A DNA stretch of 64,000 nucleotides, taken from positions 1,116,001 to 1,180,000 of the forward strand of contig NZ_JADBDS010000002.1 in the NCBI RefSeq assembly GCF_014873705.1, read 5' to 3'. Positions within the stretch are counted from its first letter, which is position 1, and every line of letters begins with the position of its first letter. Shown here in pieces: positions 1 through 9,354 of this stretch. Below the pieces are notes generated by a model. The model had not been told where the DNA came from. It ran no database searches and was given only the letters and a program-made list of their open reading frames with translations. This DNA is from Mycobacterium sp. OAS707 (lineage in GTDB: Bacteria; Actinomycetota; Actinomycetes; Mycobacteriales; Mycobacteriaceae). Made by a program: the position numbers and the translations under genes.

Positions 1-20
1 CGAGAGGCGCTATCCCAACC

Positions 21-704
21 ATGTTGAATCGCTTTGCCATGTTGGCATCCGTCTGCGTCGCGATACCCGTCGCGGCCGTCGCGCCCCTCGCGCAGGCCGA
101 CCCTCCTCCGCCGTCGGATCCGGCCGTGCCCGTGAATGCCACCAACCCGCTGCCGCCGGAGGGCGCCGTTCCGTCAGGTCCTCCCGGAGTGCTCGACACG
201 CCGGACGGCTGGCACCTCGAGGTGGTCGGCAGCAATGAGACGCAGCTGCCCGTCGCTCCATTGACCACCGCGATCTCGTCGCGCGAGTACCTGATCGCAG
301 GCACCTTCGTCGGCAAGATCACCGGCGGCGGCAAGACGAAGCTGACCGGCGGCTCGATGGAGGCCGGCGAGCAGATCGGTTGCGGCATCATCTCCGACGA
401 GACGGAGATCAACCCCGGCGCCAGCTTCACGCCGAGCATCAACCTGCCGTTCACCAAGGCGTCCGGCGCCTTCGGCATCAGCCTGCAGGGCAAGGTGTAC
501 CTGAAGCCCGGCACCGTCACCACCGTCGCGATCGACAAGAAGTCGTTCAAGGGCACGACGACCCGCATCACGATCACGGGCGTCCGGATCAAGACCGACC
601 AGTGCGCCGGCCAGTCCTTCATCCGCTCGTACGCGACGCTGACGAGCTCGACCGACAACACCGACGACGTCATCACCTACCTCGGCGTCACCAAGGCCGT
701 TTAA
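21..704 (+). CDS. MspA-family porin-like exported protein (copy 1)
   Basis: 227 residues. The first 26 form a Sec signal peptide ending at LAQA before DPPPP. The mature part has the MspA-family core: a conserved SREYLIAGTF segment, then an EAGEQIGCGI stretch that matches the LGYQIG region of MspA, alternating beta-strand sequence and a C-terminal RSYATLTSSTDNTDD block. MspA-family proteins form octameric water-filled channels in the mycobacterial outer membrane for small hydrophilic solutes. This protein is longer than mature MspA because of a proline-rich insert after the signal peptide. Its two cysteines could form a disulfide, which MspA lacks, so true porin activity is an inference. A paralogue follows 29 bp downstream on the same strand. 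Confidence 0.85.
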   Translation: MLNRFAMLASVCVAIPVAAVAPLAQADPPPPSDPAVPVNATNPLPPEGAVPSGPPGVLDTPDGWHLEVVGSNETQLPVAPLTTAISSREYLIAGTFVGKITGGGKTKLTGGSMEAGEQIGCGIISDETEINPGASFTPSINLPFTKASGAFGISLQGKVYLKPGTVTTVAIDKKSFKGTTTRITITGVRIKTDQCAGQSFIRSYATLTSSTDNTDDVITYLGVTKAV

Positions 705-733
705 CCCCAGTCGAACTCGAACGAAAGAAAATA

Positions 734-1393
734 ATGGTGAATCGCTTTGCTGCACTGGCTGCCTGCTCGCTGATCCCGCTCGGGACGGCGCCGATCGCTT
801 CGGCGGACCCCGGCGACGACGGACCGCCACCGGACAACGGCGTGGTCGCGTCGGCCGAACCGGGTGTGGTGACGTCTCCCGACGGTTGGGTGCTGACCGT
901 GGTCGCCAAGGACGAGACGCAGTTGCCCGTCGCACCACTGACCACTGCGGTGTCGTCGCGCGAATACCTCGTCGGCGGCACCTTCACGGGAACGGTTACG
1001 GGCAGCGGTAAGACGAGCCTGAACGGTGGCACGCTCGAGGCCGGTTACCAGATCGGTTGCGGCATCGAGCTCGGCCAGGTGCGTCTGATCGGCCAGGTCG
1101 GTATCGGTACCTCGGGCTCGTCGATCCCCGGTGCGAACCTGCTGCCCACCGGTTTGTCGTTCCCGATCTCGGGCACCATCGAGATCCACGCCAAGCCCGG
1201 CACCGTCTCGACCGTCACCGTCGACAAGAAGACGTTCAAGGCCGCGCCCGTCCGCGTAACGCTGAAGGACACCCACATCAAGGTCGACGGTTGCGTCGGT
1301 CAGTCCTTCCTGCGGTCCTACGCGACGCTGACGAGTTCGACCACCGACACCGACGACGTGGTGGCCTACTACGGCGTGACCAAAGCCGTCTGA
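734..1393 (+). CDS. MspA-family porin-like exported protein (copy 2)
   Basis: 219 residues, starting at ATG 734; the same frame is open far upstream but only this start gives a signal peptide (ending IASADP). It is clearly a paralogue of the preceding gene: the two share VNRF/LNRF starts, ETQLPVAPLTTA, SREYLV/IAGTF, EAGYQIGCGIE, FLRSYATLTSS and an identical GVTKAV ending. The central strand region is longer and more divergent than in copy 1. Tandem duplication of an MspA-type gene is common in fast-growing mycobacteria. Expected location is the outer membrane. Confidence 0.85.
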   Translation: MVNRFAALAACSLIPLGTAPIASADPGDDGPPPDNGVVASAEPGVVTSPDGWVLTVVAKDETQLPVAPLTTAVSSREYLVGGTFTGTVTGSGKTSLNGGTLEAGYQIGCGIELGQVRLIGQVGIGTSGSSIPGANLLPTGLSFPISGTIEIHAKPGTVSTVTVDKKTFKAAPVRVTLKDTHIKVDGCVGQSFLRSYATLTSSTTDTDDVVAYYGVTKAV

Positions 1394-1401
1394 CGTCGGG
1401 C

Positions 1402-2082
1402 ATGGATTCGAGCCGAAAGAGATTGGCAGTCGCGAACATCGCGGCCGCCGGATTGATCACGGTCGGTGCGGCGGTCGCCTTCTCGGCGACCGCCGCTGCC
1501 GACCCGCCACTGCCACCGGATCCGGCACTGCCGGTGCCCGGCGCACCCGAGCCTCCGCCTCCCCCTGGCCCGCCGGTGCCGGTGTTGGGTGCGCCGCTGG
1601 GCCCGCAGGGGCTCGACGTGTTGGCGCAGAACGGGCAGGACCAGAACCCGGCTGCACTGGGCGCCCCGCCGATTACCGGTCTGGACCAGACCACGGTTCT
1701 CGGCCAGAACGCGGTGCCGTCGGCGCCGGGTGCGGGCCCGGGCGTGGTGCCGAACCTGAACCCGTTCAACAACGCATACGGGCCGCAGCAGTGCATGGTG
1801 CCCTCGGCACCGGGCAAGTGCGAGCAGTTCGACGTCGCTCCAGGCGATGAGAACAACGACGTCACCCGTCGCGAGTGGCTGGGCCGCTACATCGACATGT
1901 ACCGCGCAGGCATGCTCAAGGGCGGACTGCTTGGGCAGGTGCCGCAGGAGCAACTCGGCGAACCGCTGCCGGGTACCGCGCCACCGCCGGGAACCAACAT
2001 CCCGCCGGGCTTGGTGCAGTTCCAGCCTGACCCGCCGCCACCGCCCGGCGCGCCGCCGCTGGTGCCTCCGCCGCCGGGCTGA
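1402..2082 (+). CDS. Proline-rich exported protein of unknown function
   Basis: 226 residues from ATG 1402, only 8 bp after the second porin, so probably co-transcribed. It has an N-terminal hydrophobic signal segment ending ATAAADPPLPP, long Pro/Gly/Ala-rich low-complexity stretches at both ends, and a short more ordered middle (about residues 120-175) with two cysteines (QQCMVPSAPGKCEQF) and an amphipathic segment REWLGRYIDMYRAGM. I do not recognise a catalytic domain. It resembles the many mycobacterial secreted proline-rich cell-envelope proteins. Its place directly behind two porins suggests an envelope role, which is only an inference. Confidence 0.75.
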   Translation: MDSSRKRLAVANIAAAGLITVGAAVAFSATAAADPPLPPDPALPVPGAPEPPPPPGPPVPVLGAPLGPQGLDVLAQNGQDQNPAALGAPPITGLDQTTVLGQNAVPSAPGAGPGVVPNLNPFNNAYGPQQCMVPSAPGKCEQFDVAPGDENNDVTRREWLGRYIDMYRAGMLKGGLLGQVPQEQLGEPLPGTAPPPGTNIPPGLVQFQPDPPPPPGAPPLVPPPPG

Positions 2083-2130
2083 GTGACTGCCGTGTCCGTT
2101 TTCCGCCAGCGTCGGAGACCTTCACGTTCA

Positions 2131-2136
2131 TAGCGT
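2131..2136 (+). promoter_or_regulatory. -10 box for leaderless MFS gene
   Basis: TAGCGT followed by exactly 7 bases and then ATG 2144. This is the leaderless TANNNT pattern; no Shine-Dalgarno sequence is visible before the ATG. Confidence 0.55.
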
Positions 2137-2143
2137 CGGTGCC

Positions 2144-3346
2144 ATGCAAACCGACGTCATCTCCGAACCCCGCGCACCCGTCCTCTCGACACCAGTCGTT
2201 TGGTTCATGGCGCTGGCGGCCGCACTTGGCACCGCAAGCATCTATCCGCTGCAACCCGCCATCGCCGATGTCGCGGGGTCAATGCATACGTCGCTGGCCA
2301 CAGTCGGCATCGCGTTGGCATGCGGACCGCTCGGCTACCTGATCGGCCTCGCCCTGCTGGTTCCGCTGGTCGACCGGTTCTCGCCAAGGCACGTGTTGTC
2401 AACGCAATTCGGCGCGCTGGCCATCGCGCTCGGCATCAACGCCGTCGTCGGCACACCGTGGCTTCTAGCCCTTGTTGTCGGAGTGATAGGTGCCGGATCG
2501 TCCGTCGGGGCCCAATTGAGTTCCGTTGCAGGACGTTTCGCAAATCCGCTGCGGCGGGCCACGGTTCTGGGCATCGTCACCGCTGGGATCTCGGCAGGCA
2601 TCCTCCTGGGACGGATCGTCGGCGGCTGGCTGAATGACGAGATCGGCTGGCGCGCAATGTTTCTCGTCTTCGCCTCGGCCTGCGCCATCGTTTCGGTCGC
2701 TGCGCGCTTCGTGCTGCCCGATGCAGCAGGCAGCGTAACCGCGGGATACCTCGCATCCCTTCGCAAACTGCCCGGCCTGTACGTCCGTGTGGCAGCGCTT
2801 CGGCTCGCCGCCTGCCGCGGTGCCTTGTGGTTCTTCGCGTTCTGCTCGGTGTGGGCGGGCCTTGCGGTCGCACTGTCCCAGCCGCCGTTTTCGTATTCTT
2901 CGGAGCGCATCGGCGTTTACGCCTTCGCGGGACTGCTCGGCATCGTCGCGACCCGAGTGTCTGGCGCCTGGACCGACAGGGTCGGCGCACGACGGGTGAT
3001 ACTCGTCGGGCTCGTCATCGCATTGGCCGCCACCGTGACGCTGGCTGTGTGCCTGTCGAATGCAACCGTGACGCTGGCCTGCCTCGCCCTGTTCGACGCC
3101 GGCCTGTTCGCCGCCCAGGTCGCCAACCAGAGCACGGTGCTGGCGATCGATCCCACGGCACCGGCCCGGTTCAACAGCGCCTACATGCTCGTCTACTTCG
3201 TCGGCGGCACGCTGGGCACCGCATTCGGCGCGGCGGCAGTCGGATGCTTCGGCTGGCCCGCCGCCACGGCCGTCGCCGCCTGCGCCATCTCGCTGGCGAT
3301 GACGATCACCGTCGACGCTCGCCCGAAAAGGCGGTCATTAGGCTGA
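2144..3346 (+). CDS. MFS transporter, probable efflux carrier
   Basis: 400 residues with about 12 hydrophobic helices. The loop between helices 2 and 3 has the MFS signature in the form [10 protein letters not shown], and helix 5 is rich in small residues ([19 protein letters not shown]), a drug/proton antiporter-like feature. Closest in style to the AraJ/YnfM group of inner-membrane exporters. Substrate unknown. The start at ATG 2144 is supported by the leaderless -10 box. The crotonase gene begins 5 bp after its stop. Confidence 0.85.
   Translation: MQTDVISEPRAPVLSTPVVWFMALAAALGTASIYPLQPAIADVAGSMHTSLATVGIALACGPLGYLIGLALLVPLVDRFSPRHVLSTQFGALAIALGINAVVGTPWLLALVVGVIGAGSSVGAQLSSVAGRFANPLRRATVLGIVTAGISAGILLGRIVGGWLNDEIGWRAMFLVFASACAIVSVAARFVLPDAAGSVTAGYLASLRKLPGLYVRVAALRLAACRGALWFFAFCSVWAGLAVALSQPPFSYSSERIGVYAFAGLLGIVATRVSGAWTDRVGARRVILVGLVIALAATVTLAVCLSNATVTLACLALFDAGLFAAQVANQSTVLAIDPTAPARFNSAYMLVYFVGGTLGTAFGAAAVGCFGWPAATAVAACAISLAMTITVDARPKRRSLG
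3339..3344 (+). promoter_or_regulatory. Possible internal -10 box before the crotonase
   Basis: TAGGCT with a 7-base gap to GTG 3352. It lies inside the last codons of the MFS gene, so the crotonase may have its own leaderless transcript in addition to read-through. Confidence 0.45.
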
Positions 3347-3351
3347 GGTCC

Positions 3352-4104
3352 GTGTCCGATCCAGTACTGGTCCACGTCGACGAGCACGTCGCCGTCATCA
3401 CGGTCAACGACCCCGAGCGCCGCAACGCCGTCACTGCGGAGATCTCGGCGGCCCTGCGCGCGGCGGTCGACGCCGCAGAAGCCAACCCCGACGTGCACGC
3501 CCTCATCGTCACCGGGGCAGGCAAGGCGTTCTGTGCAGGCGCCGACCTGACAGCGCTCGGTGCCGCAACCGAGGACGGTCTGCGCGTCATCTACGACGGA
3601 TTCCTCGCCGTGGCCAACTGCGCGCTGCCGACGATCGCAGCGGTCAACGGCGCGGCCGTCGGCGCGGGTTTGAATCTGGCGCTGGCCGCTGACGTTCGAA
3701 TCGCCGGTCCCGCAGCGCTTTTCGATCCGCGCTTCCAGAAGCTCGGCATCCATCCCGGCGGCGGCGCCACCTGGATGCTGCAGCGCGCCGTCGGTCCGCA
3801 AGTCGCCCGTGCCTCACTGCTTTTCGGCATGCGCTTCGATGCCGAGGCCGCGGTGCGGTATGGATTGGCGCTCGAGGTCGCCGACGATCCCGTTGCGGCC
3901 GCAAGGAAACTCGCCGCCGGACCGGCGGCCGCACCCCGGGACGTCGTCATCGCAACGAAAGCCTCCATGCGCGCGACTGCCAACCCCGGTGTCGTGGACA
4001 CCGAGCAACACCGCATCGCCGTCGACACCGAGTTGGGGCCGCAGGCCACCTCGATCACATCCCCGGAGTTCGCCAAGAGGTTGGCCGCCGCGCAGCGAAA
4101 ATGA
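3352..4104 (+). CDS. Enoyl-CoA hydratase/isomerase (crotonase) family protein
   Basis: 250 residues from GTG 3352, the usual length for a crotonase. The CoA-binding and oxyanion-hole segments are visible: [11 protein letters not shown] near residues 60-70 and [20 protein letters not shown] near 100-120. The first catalytic acidic position of classical hydratases is not clearly present, so hydratase, isomerase or another crotonase reaction is possible. It is a cytosolic enzyme acting on an acyl-CoA. It follows the MFS carrier by 5 bp, but no pathway link is evident from the neighbours. Confidence 0.85.
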   Translation: MSDPVLVHVDEHVAVITVNDPERRNAVTAEISAALRAAVDAAEANPDVHALIVTGAGKAFCAGADLTALGAATEDGLRVIYDGFLAVANCALPTIAAVNGAAVGAGLNLALAADVRIAGPAALFDPRFQKLGIHPGGGATWMLQRAVGPQVARASLLFGMRFDAEAAVRYGLALEVADDPVAAARKLAAGPAAAPRDVVIATKASMRATANPGVVDTEQHRIAVDTELGPQATSITSPEFAKRLAAAQRK

Positions 4105-4164
4105 CCCAACCGTTAGAAAAGCCGCCTACGCTGCTATCGGGCCGGGTCACCAAAGGAGCGGGAA

Positions 4165-4425
4165 ATGAAGAAGCTGGCAGCTGTGCTGTTCACAGCAATG
4201 GGGATGGCTGTGGTGCCGGTGGTGGTCGCACCGGCGGCCGACGCCGACATCTGCGCCGGTGCACACGGACGCCATGTCGGGGTGGGCGGCTGCACCAACA
4301 TCGCCGGTGACGTGGCGACCGGGGTCGCCATCGCGGCGGCCACCGATCCGTACATCCCCGGCGAGATACCGTGCTACACGGTCGAGGGCGTGCCGTATTA
4401 CACGCCTCCTGGCGACCCCTGCTGA
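4165..4425 (+). CDS. Small exported cysteine-containing protein
   Basis: 86 residues, preceded by a good ribosome site (AAAGGAG) before ATG 4165. A signal peptide covers about the first 28 residues, ending at ADADI. The mature part, about 58 residues, has four cysteines and reads like the small secreted mycobacterial proteins of unknown function. Its stop codon abuts the stop of the convergent bkdC gene with no gap. Confidence 0.75.
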   Translation: MKKLAAVLFTAMGMAVVPVVVAPAADADICAGAHGRHVGVGGCTNIAGDVATGVAIAAATDPYIPGEIPCYTVEGVPYYTPPGDPC

Positions 4426-5649
4426 TCAGAGGTCAAGCAGCGCGAGTTCCGGCGCCTCGATGAGCTCGCGTAGCTCGCCGAGGAACGCCGCCACCGCTGC
4501 GCCGTCGACGATTCGATGGTCGAATGCGCATGTCACTGACATCGTCGGGCGCACAACGACTTCGCCCTCCACAGCGACGGGTCGTGGCTTCAGCGATCCC
4601 ATCCCCAGGATCGCCGCCTCCGGATAATTGATCACAGGAACGCCCTCATCCAACCCGAGTGCGCCGAAGTTCGACACCGTGAACGTCGAGCCCTGTAACT
4701 CCGCCGGTTTCAGCGTGCCTGCCCGCGCCTCGCGGATGAGTCGCGCGACCGTCGTCGCCAACTCCCGGGTGGTCTTGTCCTGCGCATCGCTGACGACGGG
4801 CACCAGCAGTCCTCGCGGCGCGGCCACGCCGAACCCCAGGTGCACAGCGGAATGCAAATGGAGCTGCGGACCATCAGTGGTGTCGACCCATGTCGAATTC
4901 AGGTGGGAGTGATGCTGCAGCGCGATCGTCAACAACCGCAAAGTCAACACGAACGGCGTGATCGGCGACGTCTCGTCTGTGCTGTCACGCAGCCGGTCGC
5001 GCAGTCCGATCAGACGCGAACAGTCGACCTGTACACCGGCGTGCGCGTCAGGTATCTGACTGCGCGACAACGTCATCCGGTGTGCCATCTCGGCCTGTAC
5101 ACCGCGCACCGCGACCATCTCCGGGGTCGGCGCCGATCTGCCCGCAGCGGCGAGCACATCCTCGCGCGTGATCACTCCATCCGGCCCGCTGCCGGCCACA
5201 GTCGAAAGGTCGACGTTCAGTTCGGCCGCCAGCTTGCGCACCGGCGGCTTGGCCCGTGGCCGTTCCCCGACGGATCCGCGTCTGCTGCTGTCCATCTCGT
5301 CGTCGGCGCCGTAGCCGACCAGCACCGGTTTGCGCTTCGGCCTGTCGTTCTGCGGCGCCGCTGCCGCCGGTGCGTCGGTGGCGATACGGACCAGCATCGT
5401 GCCGACGTTCAAGGTGTCACCCTCGGCGCCGCCGAGTTCGACGACCCTGCCGGCATACGGACTGGGAATCTCGACCTCGGCCTTGTTGGTCTCGACGGTG
5501 CACAGCGTCTGATTCAGTTCGACGTCGTCGCCGACCGCGATGCTCCACCCGGTGATGGTCGCGTCTTCGAGACCTTCGCCCAAGTCGGGGACGAGAAATT
5601 CCTTGACCTGCGTTGAAAACTCTTCGCGCGAGCGCTCATCGCCGCTCAT
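4426..5649 (-). CDS. bkdC: Branched-chain 2-oxoacid dehydrogenase E2 (dihydrolipoyl acyltransferase)
   Basis: 407 residues from ATG 5649, which overlaps the E1-beta stop as ATGA; a longer reading upstream is rejected for that reason. Domain order: N-terminal lipoyl domain ([13 protein letters not shown]; the lysine is the lipoyl site, about residue 53), a linker, a peripheral subunit-binding domain ([20 protein letters not shown]), and the acyltransferase core with the FDHRIVDGA motif carrying the catalytic His and Asp. It transfers the acyl group from E1 to CoA. Gene order matches M. tuberculosis Rv2495c (pdhC/bkdC). A pyruvate-type specificity is the alternative, but the leucine-catabolism genes upstream favour branched-chain oxoacids. 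Confidence 0.93.
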   Translation of the reverse strand: MSGDERSREEFSTQVKEFLVPDLGEGLEDATITGWSIAVGDDVELNQTLCTVETNKAEVEIPSPYAGRVVELGGAEGDTLNVGTMLVRIATDAPAAAAPQNDRPKRKPVLVGYGADDEMDSSRRGSVGERPRAKPPVRKLAAELNVDLSTVAGSGPDGVITREDVLAAAGRSAPTPEMVAVRGVQAEMAHRMTLSRSQIPDAHAGVQVDCSRLIGLRDRLRDSTDETSPITPFVLTLRLLTIALQHHSHLNSTWVDTTDGPQLHLHSAVHLGFGVAAPRGLLVPVVSDAQDKTTRELATTVARLIREARAGTLKPAELQGSTFTVSNFGALGLDEGVPVINYPEAAILGMGSLKPRPVAVEGEVVVRPTMSVTCAFDHRIVDGAAVAAFLGELRELIEAPELALLDL

Positions 5650-6707
5650 GGCTGCCTCATCGCCCGCTCCACACAGTCCAGCAGCCGATCCGGGCCCGGC
5701 AGCCACAGCTTCTCCAGCCTGGCCGGCGGATAGGGCGTGTCAAACCCGGTGGCGCGCAACACCGGTGCCTCCAGGTCGTAGAACAGCTCTTCCTGAATGC
5801 GGGCGGCCAATTCGGCGCCGAAGCCCAGAGTGCGCGGACCTTCGTGCATCACGATCGCGCGACCGGTCTTGCGCACCGAGTCGGCTACGGTGTCGAAGTC
5901 CAGCGGGTTCAGCGACCGCAGATCAACGACCTCGAGGCTCCAACCGTGCTGCTCGGCAAGTTCGGCCGCACTGAGCGCGGTGGCGACCAACGGCCCGTAC
6001 GTCGCCACCGTGGCATCCGACCCGACGCGACGCACCGCCGCACGTCCGATCGGCAATGCGGGCGTGTGCGTGTCGACGACCTCTCGTGTCCAGTACCGCC
6101 GTTTCGGCTCGAGGTAGATCACCGGATCGCGGCTCACGATCGCCTGCCGCAGTAGCCAGTACGCATCCGACGGCGTCGACGGCACCACGACCTTCAGTCC
6201 CGCAGTGTGCAGCCAGTAACTCTCGGTGGATTCCGAATGATGCTCCACCGCGCCGATCCCGCCGAACGACGGAATGCGGATGGTCACCGGCATGTCGACG
6301 TCACCGTGGGTGCGCATGCGGTACTTGGCCAGATGGCTGACCATCTGGTCGAACGCAGGCGCCGCGAACCCGTCGAACTGGATTTCGGGGACGGGCAAGA
6401 AACCACGGATCGCCAATCCGATCGCGATCCCGACGATGCCCGACTCTGCTAACGGAGTGTCGAAACACCGTTGGTCACCGAAGGTTTCGGTCAGCCCTTC
6501 GGTCACGCGGAACACGCCGCCCAGAGTGGCGACGTCTTCGCCGAACACCAGCACCCGGTCGTCGGCCGCCATCGCGTCGTGCAGGGCCCGGTTGATCGCT
6601 TGGGCCATCGTCAGCGTCGGCGCGGTAGGCACCGTGGTCAGCATCGGTCCCCGCGGTTCGGGTACGTCGTCGCCGTGCATCGGGGGCCGCTCGATGATCT
6701 GAGTCAT
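5646..6707 (-). CDS. bkdB: Branched-chain 2-oxoacid dehydrogenase E1 beta subunit
   Basis: 353 residues from ATG 6707; the open frame extends upstream, but ATG 6707 lies 2 bp after the E1-alpha stop. It has the transketolase pyrimidine-binding fold: [32 protein letters not shown], and the C-terminal LRSLNPLD and [19 protein letters not shown] blocks typical of E1-beta. With E1-alpha it forms the thiamin-diphosphate enzyme that decarboxylates branched-chain oxoacids and loads E2. It is translationally linked to both neighbours (ATGA overlap with bkdC). Equivalent to Rv2496c. Confidence 0.93.
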   Translation of the reverse strand: MTQIIERPPMHGDDVPEPRGPMLTTVPTAPTLTMAQAINRALHDAMAADDRVLVFGEDVATLGGVFRVTEGLTETFGDQRCFDTPLAESGIVGIAIGLAIRGFLPVPEIQFDGFAAPAFDQMVSHLAKYRMRTHGDVDMPVTIRIPSFGGIGAVEHHSESTESYWLHTAGLKVVVPSTPSDAYWLLRQAIVSRDPVIYLEPKRRYWTREVVDTHTPALPIGRAAVRRVGSDATVATYGPLVATALSAAELAEQHGWSLEVVDLRSLNPLDFDTVADSVRKTGRAIVMHEGPRTLGFGAELAARIQEELFYDLEAPVLRATGFDTPYPPARLEKLWLPGPDRLLDCVERAMRQP

Positions 6708-6708
6708 G

Positions 6709-7812
6709 TCAGGCCTCCTTCGCCAACTCGTCGCGCAGTTGTTCGCGTTGTCGAACCAGGTCTGGGGTGATGTCGTGATACACCGTGTCGAACATCTCGC
6801 CGACGTCGAAATCGTCTGCGCCGACGACGGATTCGCGGAGTTCGGTTCGCACCCGCTTCGTCCTGGCTGCGACACGCTCCTCCAGCCGTTCCGTCCACAC
6901 GCCGATGCTCTGCAGATAGGTGCGGTACCGGTCGATCGGATCCAGCGCAGCCCAGTGCGCGACTTCCACCTCGGAGCGGTAGCGCGTCGGGTCGTCCGAC
7001 GTGGTGTGCGGACCCATCCGATACGTGATGGCTTCGATCAGCGTCGGGCCGCCACCGTCGCGGGCCCGCTTGGCGGCCGCTGCGACCACTGCGTAGCAGG
7101 CCAGTACGTCGTTGCCGTCGACGCGAATGCCCGGCATCCCGTAGCCGATCGCCCTGTGCGCGATCGATGGCGCCGCCATCTGGTGACTGACGGGCACCGA
7201 GATCGCCCAACCATTGTTTTGGACGAAGAACACACACGGCGCGTTGAAGACCGCCGCGAAGTTCAGCGCCTCGTGCGCGTCGCCCTCGCTGGTGGCGCCG
7301 TCGCCGAGGAACGCCAGCGTCACGGAGTCCTCGCCCAGCCGCTGGGCGCCCATCGCAGCCCCTACCGCGTGCAGGCCGTGGGTGCCGATGGGGATGGAGA
7401 TCGGCGCGCAGCAGCGCTCGGTGAAGCCGAGTCCGCCGTGCCACTTGCCCCGCCACACGGCGCCCATCTGCGCCGGCGTGATGCCGCGCAACAGGAACGC
7501 ACCGATCTCGCGGTATTGGGGGAACAACCAGTCGGTCTTGCGCAGGCATGCTGCGGCGCCTATTTGCGCGGCCTCCTGGCCACGGCAGGAGGCGAACAGC
7601 GCCAGTTCGCCCTGGCGTTGCAGGTTGACGAATTCGCTGTCGAGGCCGCGTGTGACGACCATCAGCTCGTAGAGCCAACTCAGTGTTTCGGGTGGCAAAT
7701 CGCGGCTGTAGCGATCCTCGGCTGTGGGTGACCCGTCGGGGTCCACCAGCCGGATCGGCGCGAGCTCGACGCTCGCAGCATCCGCAGCCGGCTGCACAAA
7801 AGGGAGAGCCAT
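6709..7812 (-). CDS. bkdA: Branched-chain 2-oxoacid dehydrogenase E1 alpha subunit
   Basis: 367 residues from ATG 7812, which has a perfect ribosome site (AAGGAGG) upstream, so the 10-residue longer reading is rejected. The thiamin-diphosphate motif GDGATSEGDAHE through FVQNNGWAIS is intact, as are GTHGLHAVGAA and the C-terminal YRMGPHTTSDDPTRYR loop. First gene of the bkdABC unit; E1-beta starts 1 bp after its stop. Equivalent to Rv2497c. A 244-bp gap with two hairpins separates it from citE, so bkdABC may have its own promoter. Confidence 0.93.
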   Translation of the reverse strand: MALPFVQPAADAASVELAPIRLVDPDGSPTAEDRYSRDLPPETLSWLYELMVVTRGLDSEFVNLQRQGELALFASCRGQEAAQIGAAACLRKTDWLFPQYREIGAFLLRGITPAQMGAVWRGKWHGGLGFTERCCAPISIPIGTHGLHAVGAAMGAQRLGEDSVTLAFLGDGATSEGDAHEALNFAAVFNAPCVFFVQNNGWAISVPVSHQMAAPSIAHRAIGYGMPGIRVDGNDVLACYAVVAAAAKRARDGGGPTLIEAITYRMGPHTTSDDPTRYRSEVEVAHWAALDPIDRYRTYLQSIGVWTERLEERVAARTKRVRTELRESVVGADDFDVGEMFDTVYHDITPDLVRQREQLRDELAKEA

Positions 7813-7892
7813 AACGCCTCCTTCAGGTCTCAGTCGCGGCATGTTTCGCCGTTAGACCGTGAGGTGCTCAGCGCCAAGACGATCAGAGCAAA

Positions 7893-7906
7893 CCCCTGGT
7901 GAGGGG
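7893..7906 (-). terminator. Hairpin between citE and bkdA (proximal to bkdA)
   Basis: CCCCT and AGGGG pair across a 4-base loop. No T-run follows on either strand, as is common for mycobacterial terminators. Could also be an attenuator or mRNA-processing hairpin. Confidence 0.35.
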
Positions 7907-7958
7907 CCGTCTGTCAGCTACCGGGGTGTGGAGCTGGTCAGACCGTGCGCTCTGCTCG

Positions 7959-7972
7959 CCCCAACACTGGGG
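7959..7972 (-). terminator. Hairpin between citE and bkdA (proximal to citE)
   Basis: CCCCA and TGGGG pair across a 4-base loop, about 85 bp past the citE stop. A second similar hairpin lies 52 bp further on. Together they may limit read-through from citE into bkdABC. Confidence 0.35.
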
Positions 7973-8056
7973 CAATTTCCATTATGCGCTCGAACATCCG
8001 TCGCGCCCGCTGAACAGCCACCGCCTGCGGGACGTGTCGCCCTCAGTACTGCCGGT

Positions 8057-8875
8057 CTACCGCTGACCCGGTGCCAGCGCGACGATCCGTTCCGCGCGCC
8101 GCAGCACGGGGGCGTCGACCATCAACCCGTCGTGCTGGAAGACGCCGCGCTCGTCGGCCACCCGCGCAAGGACGGCCCGAGCCCATTCGACCTGCTCGGG
8201 CGTGGGCGCATAACCGGCGCGGATGACGGCCACCTGTGACGGGTGGATCGCAACCTTGGCATCGAATCCGACGGCCACCGCATCGTCGACCTCCGCCGCA
8301 AGGCCGTCGAGATTCTTGATGTCGAGGTACACCGAATCCAGCGCCATTCGACCGTATGCCTTGGCCGCAAGGAGGGTTTGCGAGCGGACATGTCGCGCCA
8401 CCTCGCGATAGCTGCCGTCGGGATACCGGTTGGCGGTGCCACCGAGCACCGCGAAGAGGTCTTCAGCGCCCCACATCAATGCCAGCGAGTTGTCCATCCG
8501 CGCCAACTCGTTGACCGCCAGCGCGCCCAAGGGCGTTTCGATCAAAACCACCACATCCAGCGGTGCGAGGTCGCGAATCTGTTGCGGGTCTTCGGTTTTC
8601 GCGAGCATGACGGTCGTGTAGGCCGTGCTCTTCAGCGCTTCGAGATCGAGCTGGTGGTCCGGGGTGGCGCTGGGGTTTATGCGCACGACGGTGCGCTCGG
8701 GATCAAGGGGCGTCTCGATCAGCGCCTTGCGGGCCGCTTCGCGGTCCTTGGCCGCGACGCCGTCCTCGAGGTCGAGTATCACCACATCGGCTGCCGCGGC
8801 GGCCTTTTCGAATCGCTCGGGGCGATCGGCCGGGCAGAACAACCACCCCGGTCCGGTGTGCGTGAGCGCCATCAT
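8057..8875 (-). CDS. citE: CitE-like lyase (HpcH/HpaI aldolase family)
   Basis: 272 residues; ATG 8875 overlaps the previous stop as ATGA. Family features: LFCPADRPERFEKA near the N-terminus, DVVILDLEDGVA with metal-binding acidic residues, the arginine in TVVRINP, and VVLIETPLGALAVNELA. There is no citD or citF nearby, so it is not a citrate lyase complex subunit. Free-standing mycobacterial CitE proteins cleave or thioesterify small acyl-CoAs such as citramalyl/malyl-CoA; in this leucine-catabolism operon a role late in the HMG-CoA or related branch is likely. Equivalent to Rv2498c. Confidence 0.88.
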   Translation of the reverse strand: MMALTHTGPGWLFCPADRPERFEKAAAAADVVILDLEDGVAAKDREAARKALIETPLDPERTVVRINPSATPDHQLDLEALKSTAYTTVMLAKTEDPQQIRDLAPLDVVVLIETPLGALAVNELARMDNSLALMWGAEDLFAVLGGTANRYPDGSYREVARHVRSQTLLAAKAYGRMALDSVYLDIKNLDGLAAEVDDAVAVGFDAKVAIHPSQVAVIRAGYAPTPEQVEWARAVLARVADERGVFQHDGLMVDAPVLRRAERIVALAPGQR

Positions 8876-9354
8876 TCCTCCGGCTTCTTGCGCACCATGG
8901 TTTTGCGTGATGCAGTCGCCACGATATCGCCGTGCTGATTGCGTCCGGTGTGCGCGAACGTCACGATGCCTTCGCCCGGGCGGCTCTTGGACTCCCGCTT
9001 GTCGGTGACCTCGGTCTCGGCGTACAGCGTGTCGCCGTGGAACAGCGGCTTGGGGAAGGCGACCTCGCCGAACCCGAGATTGCCGACGATCGTGCCCTGC
9101 GTCAGTTGCGCCACCGACAAGCCGACCAGCGTCGACAGGGTGAACATCGAGTTCACCAGCCGCTGATGAAACGGCGGCAGCGCGTCAGAGAACGCGGCGT
9201 CGAGGTGCAGCGCCTGGGTGTTCATCGTCAGCGTGGTGAACAGGACGTTGTCGGCCTCTGTGATCGTGCGGCCGGGCCGGTGCTGATAGAGCACCCCTGT
9301 CTCGAACTCCTCGAACCACAGCCCGCGCTGAACAACTATGCGCTTGTCGCTCAC
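8872..9354 (-). CDS. MaoC-like hot-dog dehydratase
   Basis: 160 residues with the MaoC hot-dog pattern: RTITEADNVLFTTLT holds the hydratase-type acidic residue, and VNSMFTLSTLVGL takes the place of the helix. It probably hydrates an unsaturated acyl-CoA, such as methylglutaconyl-CoA in leucine breakdown. It overlaps by 4 bp with the genes on both sides, so the operon is tightly coupled. Equivalent to Rv2499c. Confidence 0.88.
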   Translation of the reverse strand: MSDKRIVVQRGLWFEEFETGVLYQHRPGRTITEADNVLFTTLTMNTQALHLDAAFSDALPPFHQRLVNSMFTLSTLVGLSVAQLTQGTIVGNLGFGEVAFPKPLFHGDTLYAETEVTDKRESKSRPGEGIVTFAHTGRNQHGDIVATASRKTMVRKKPEE

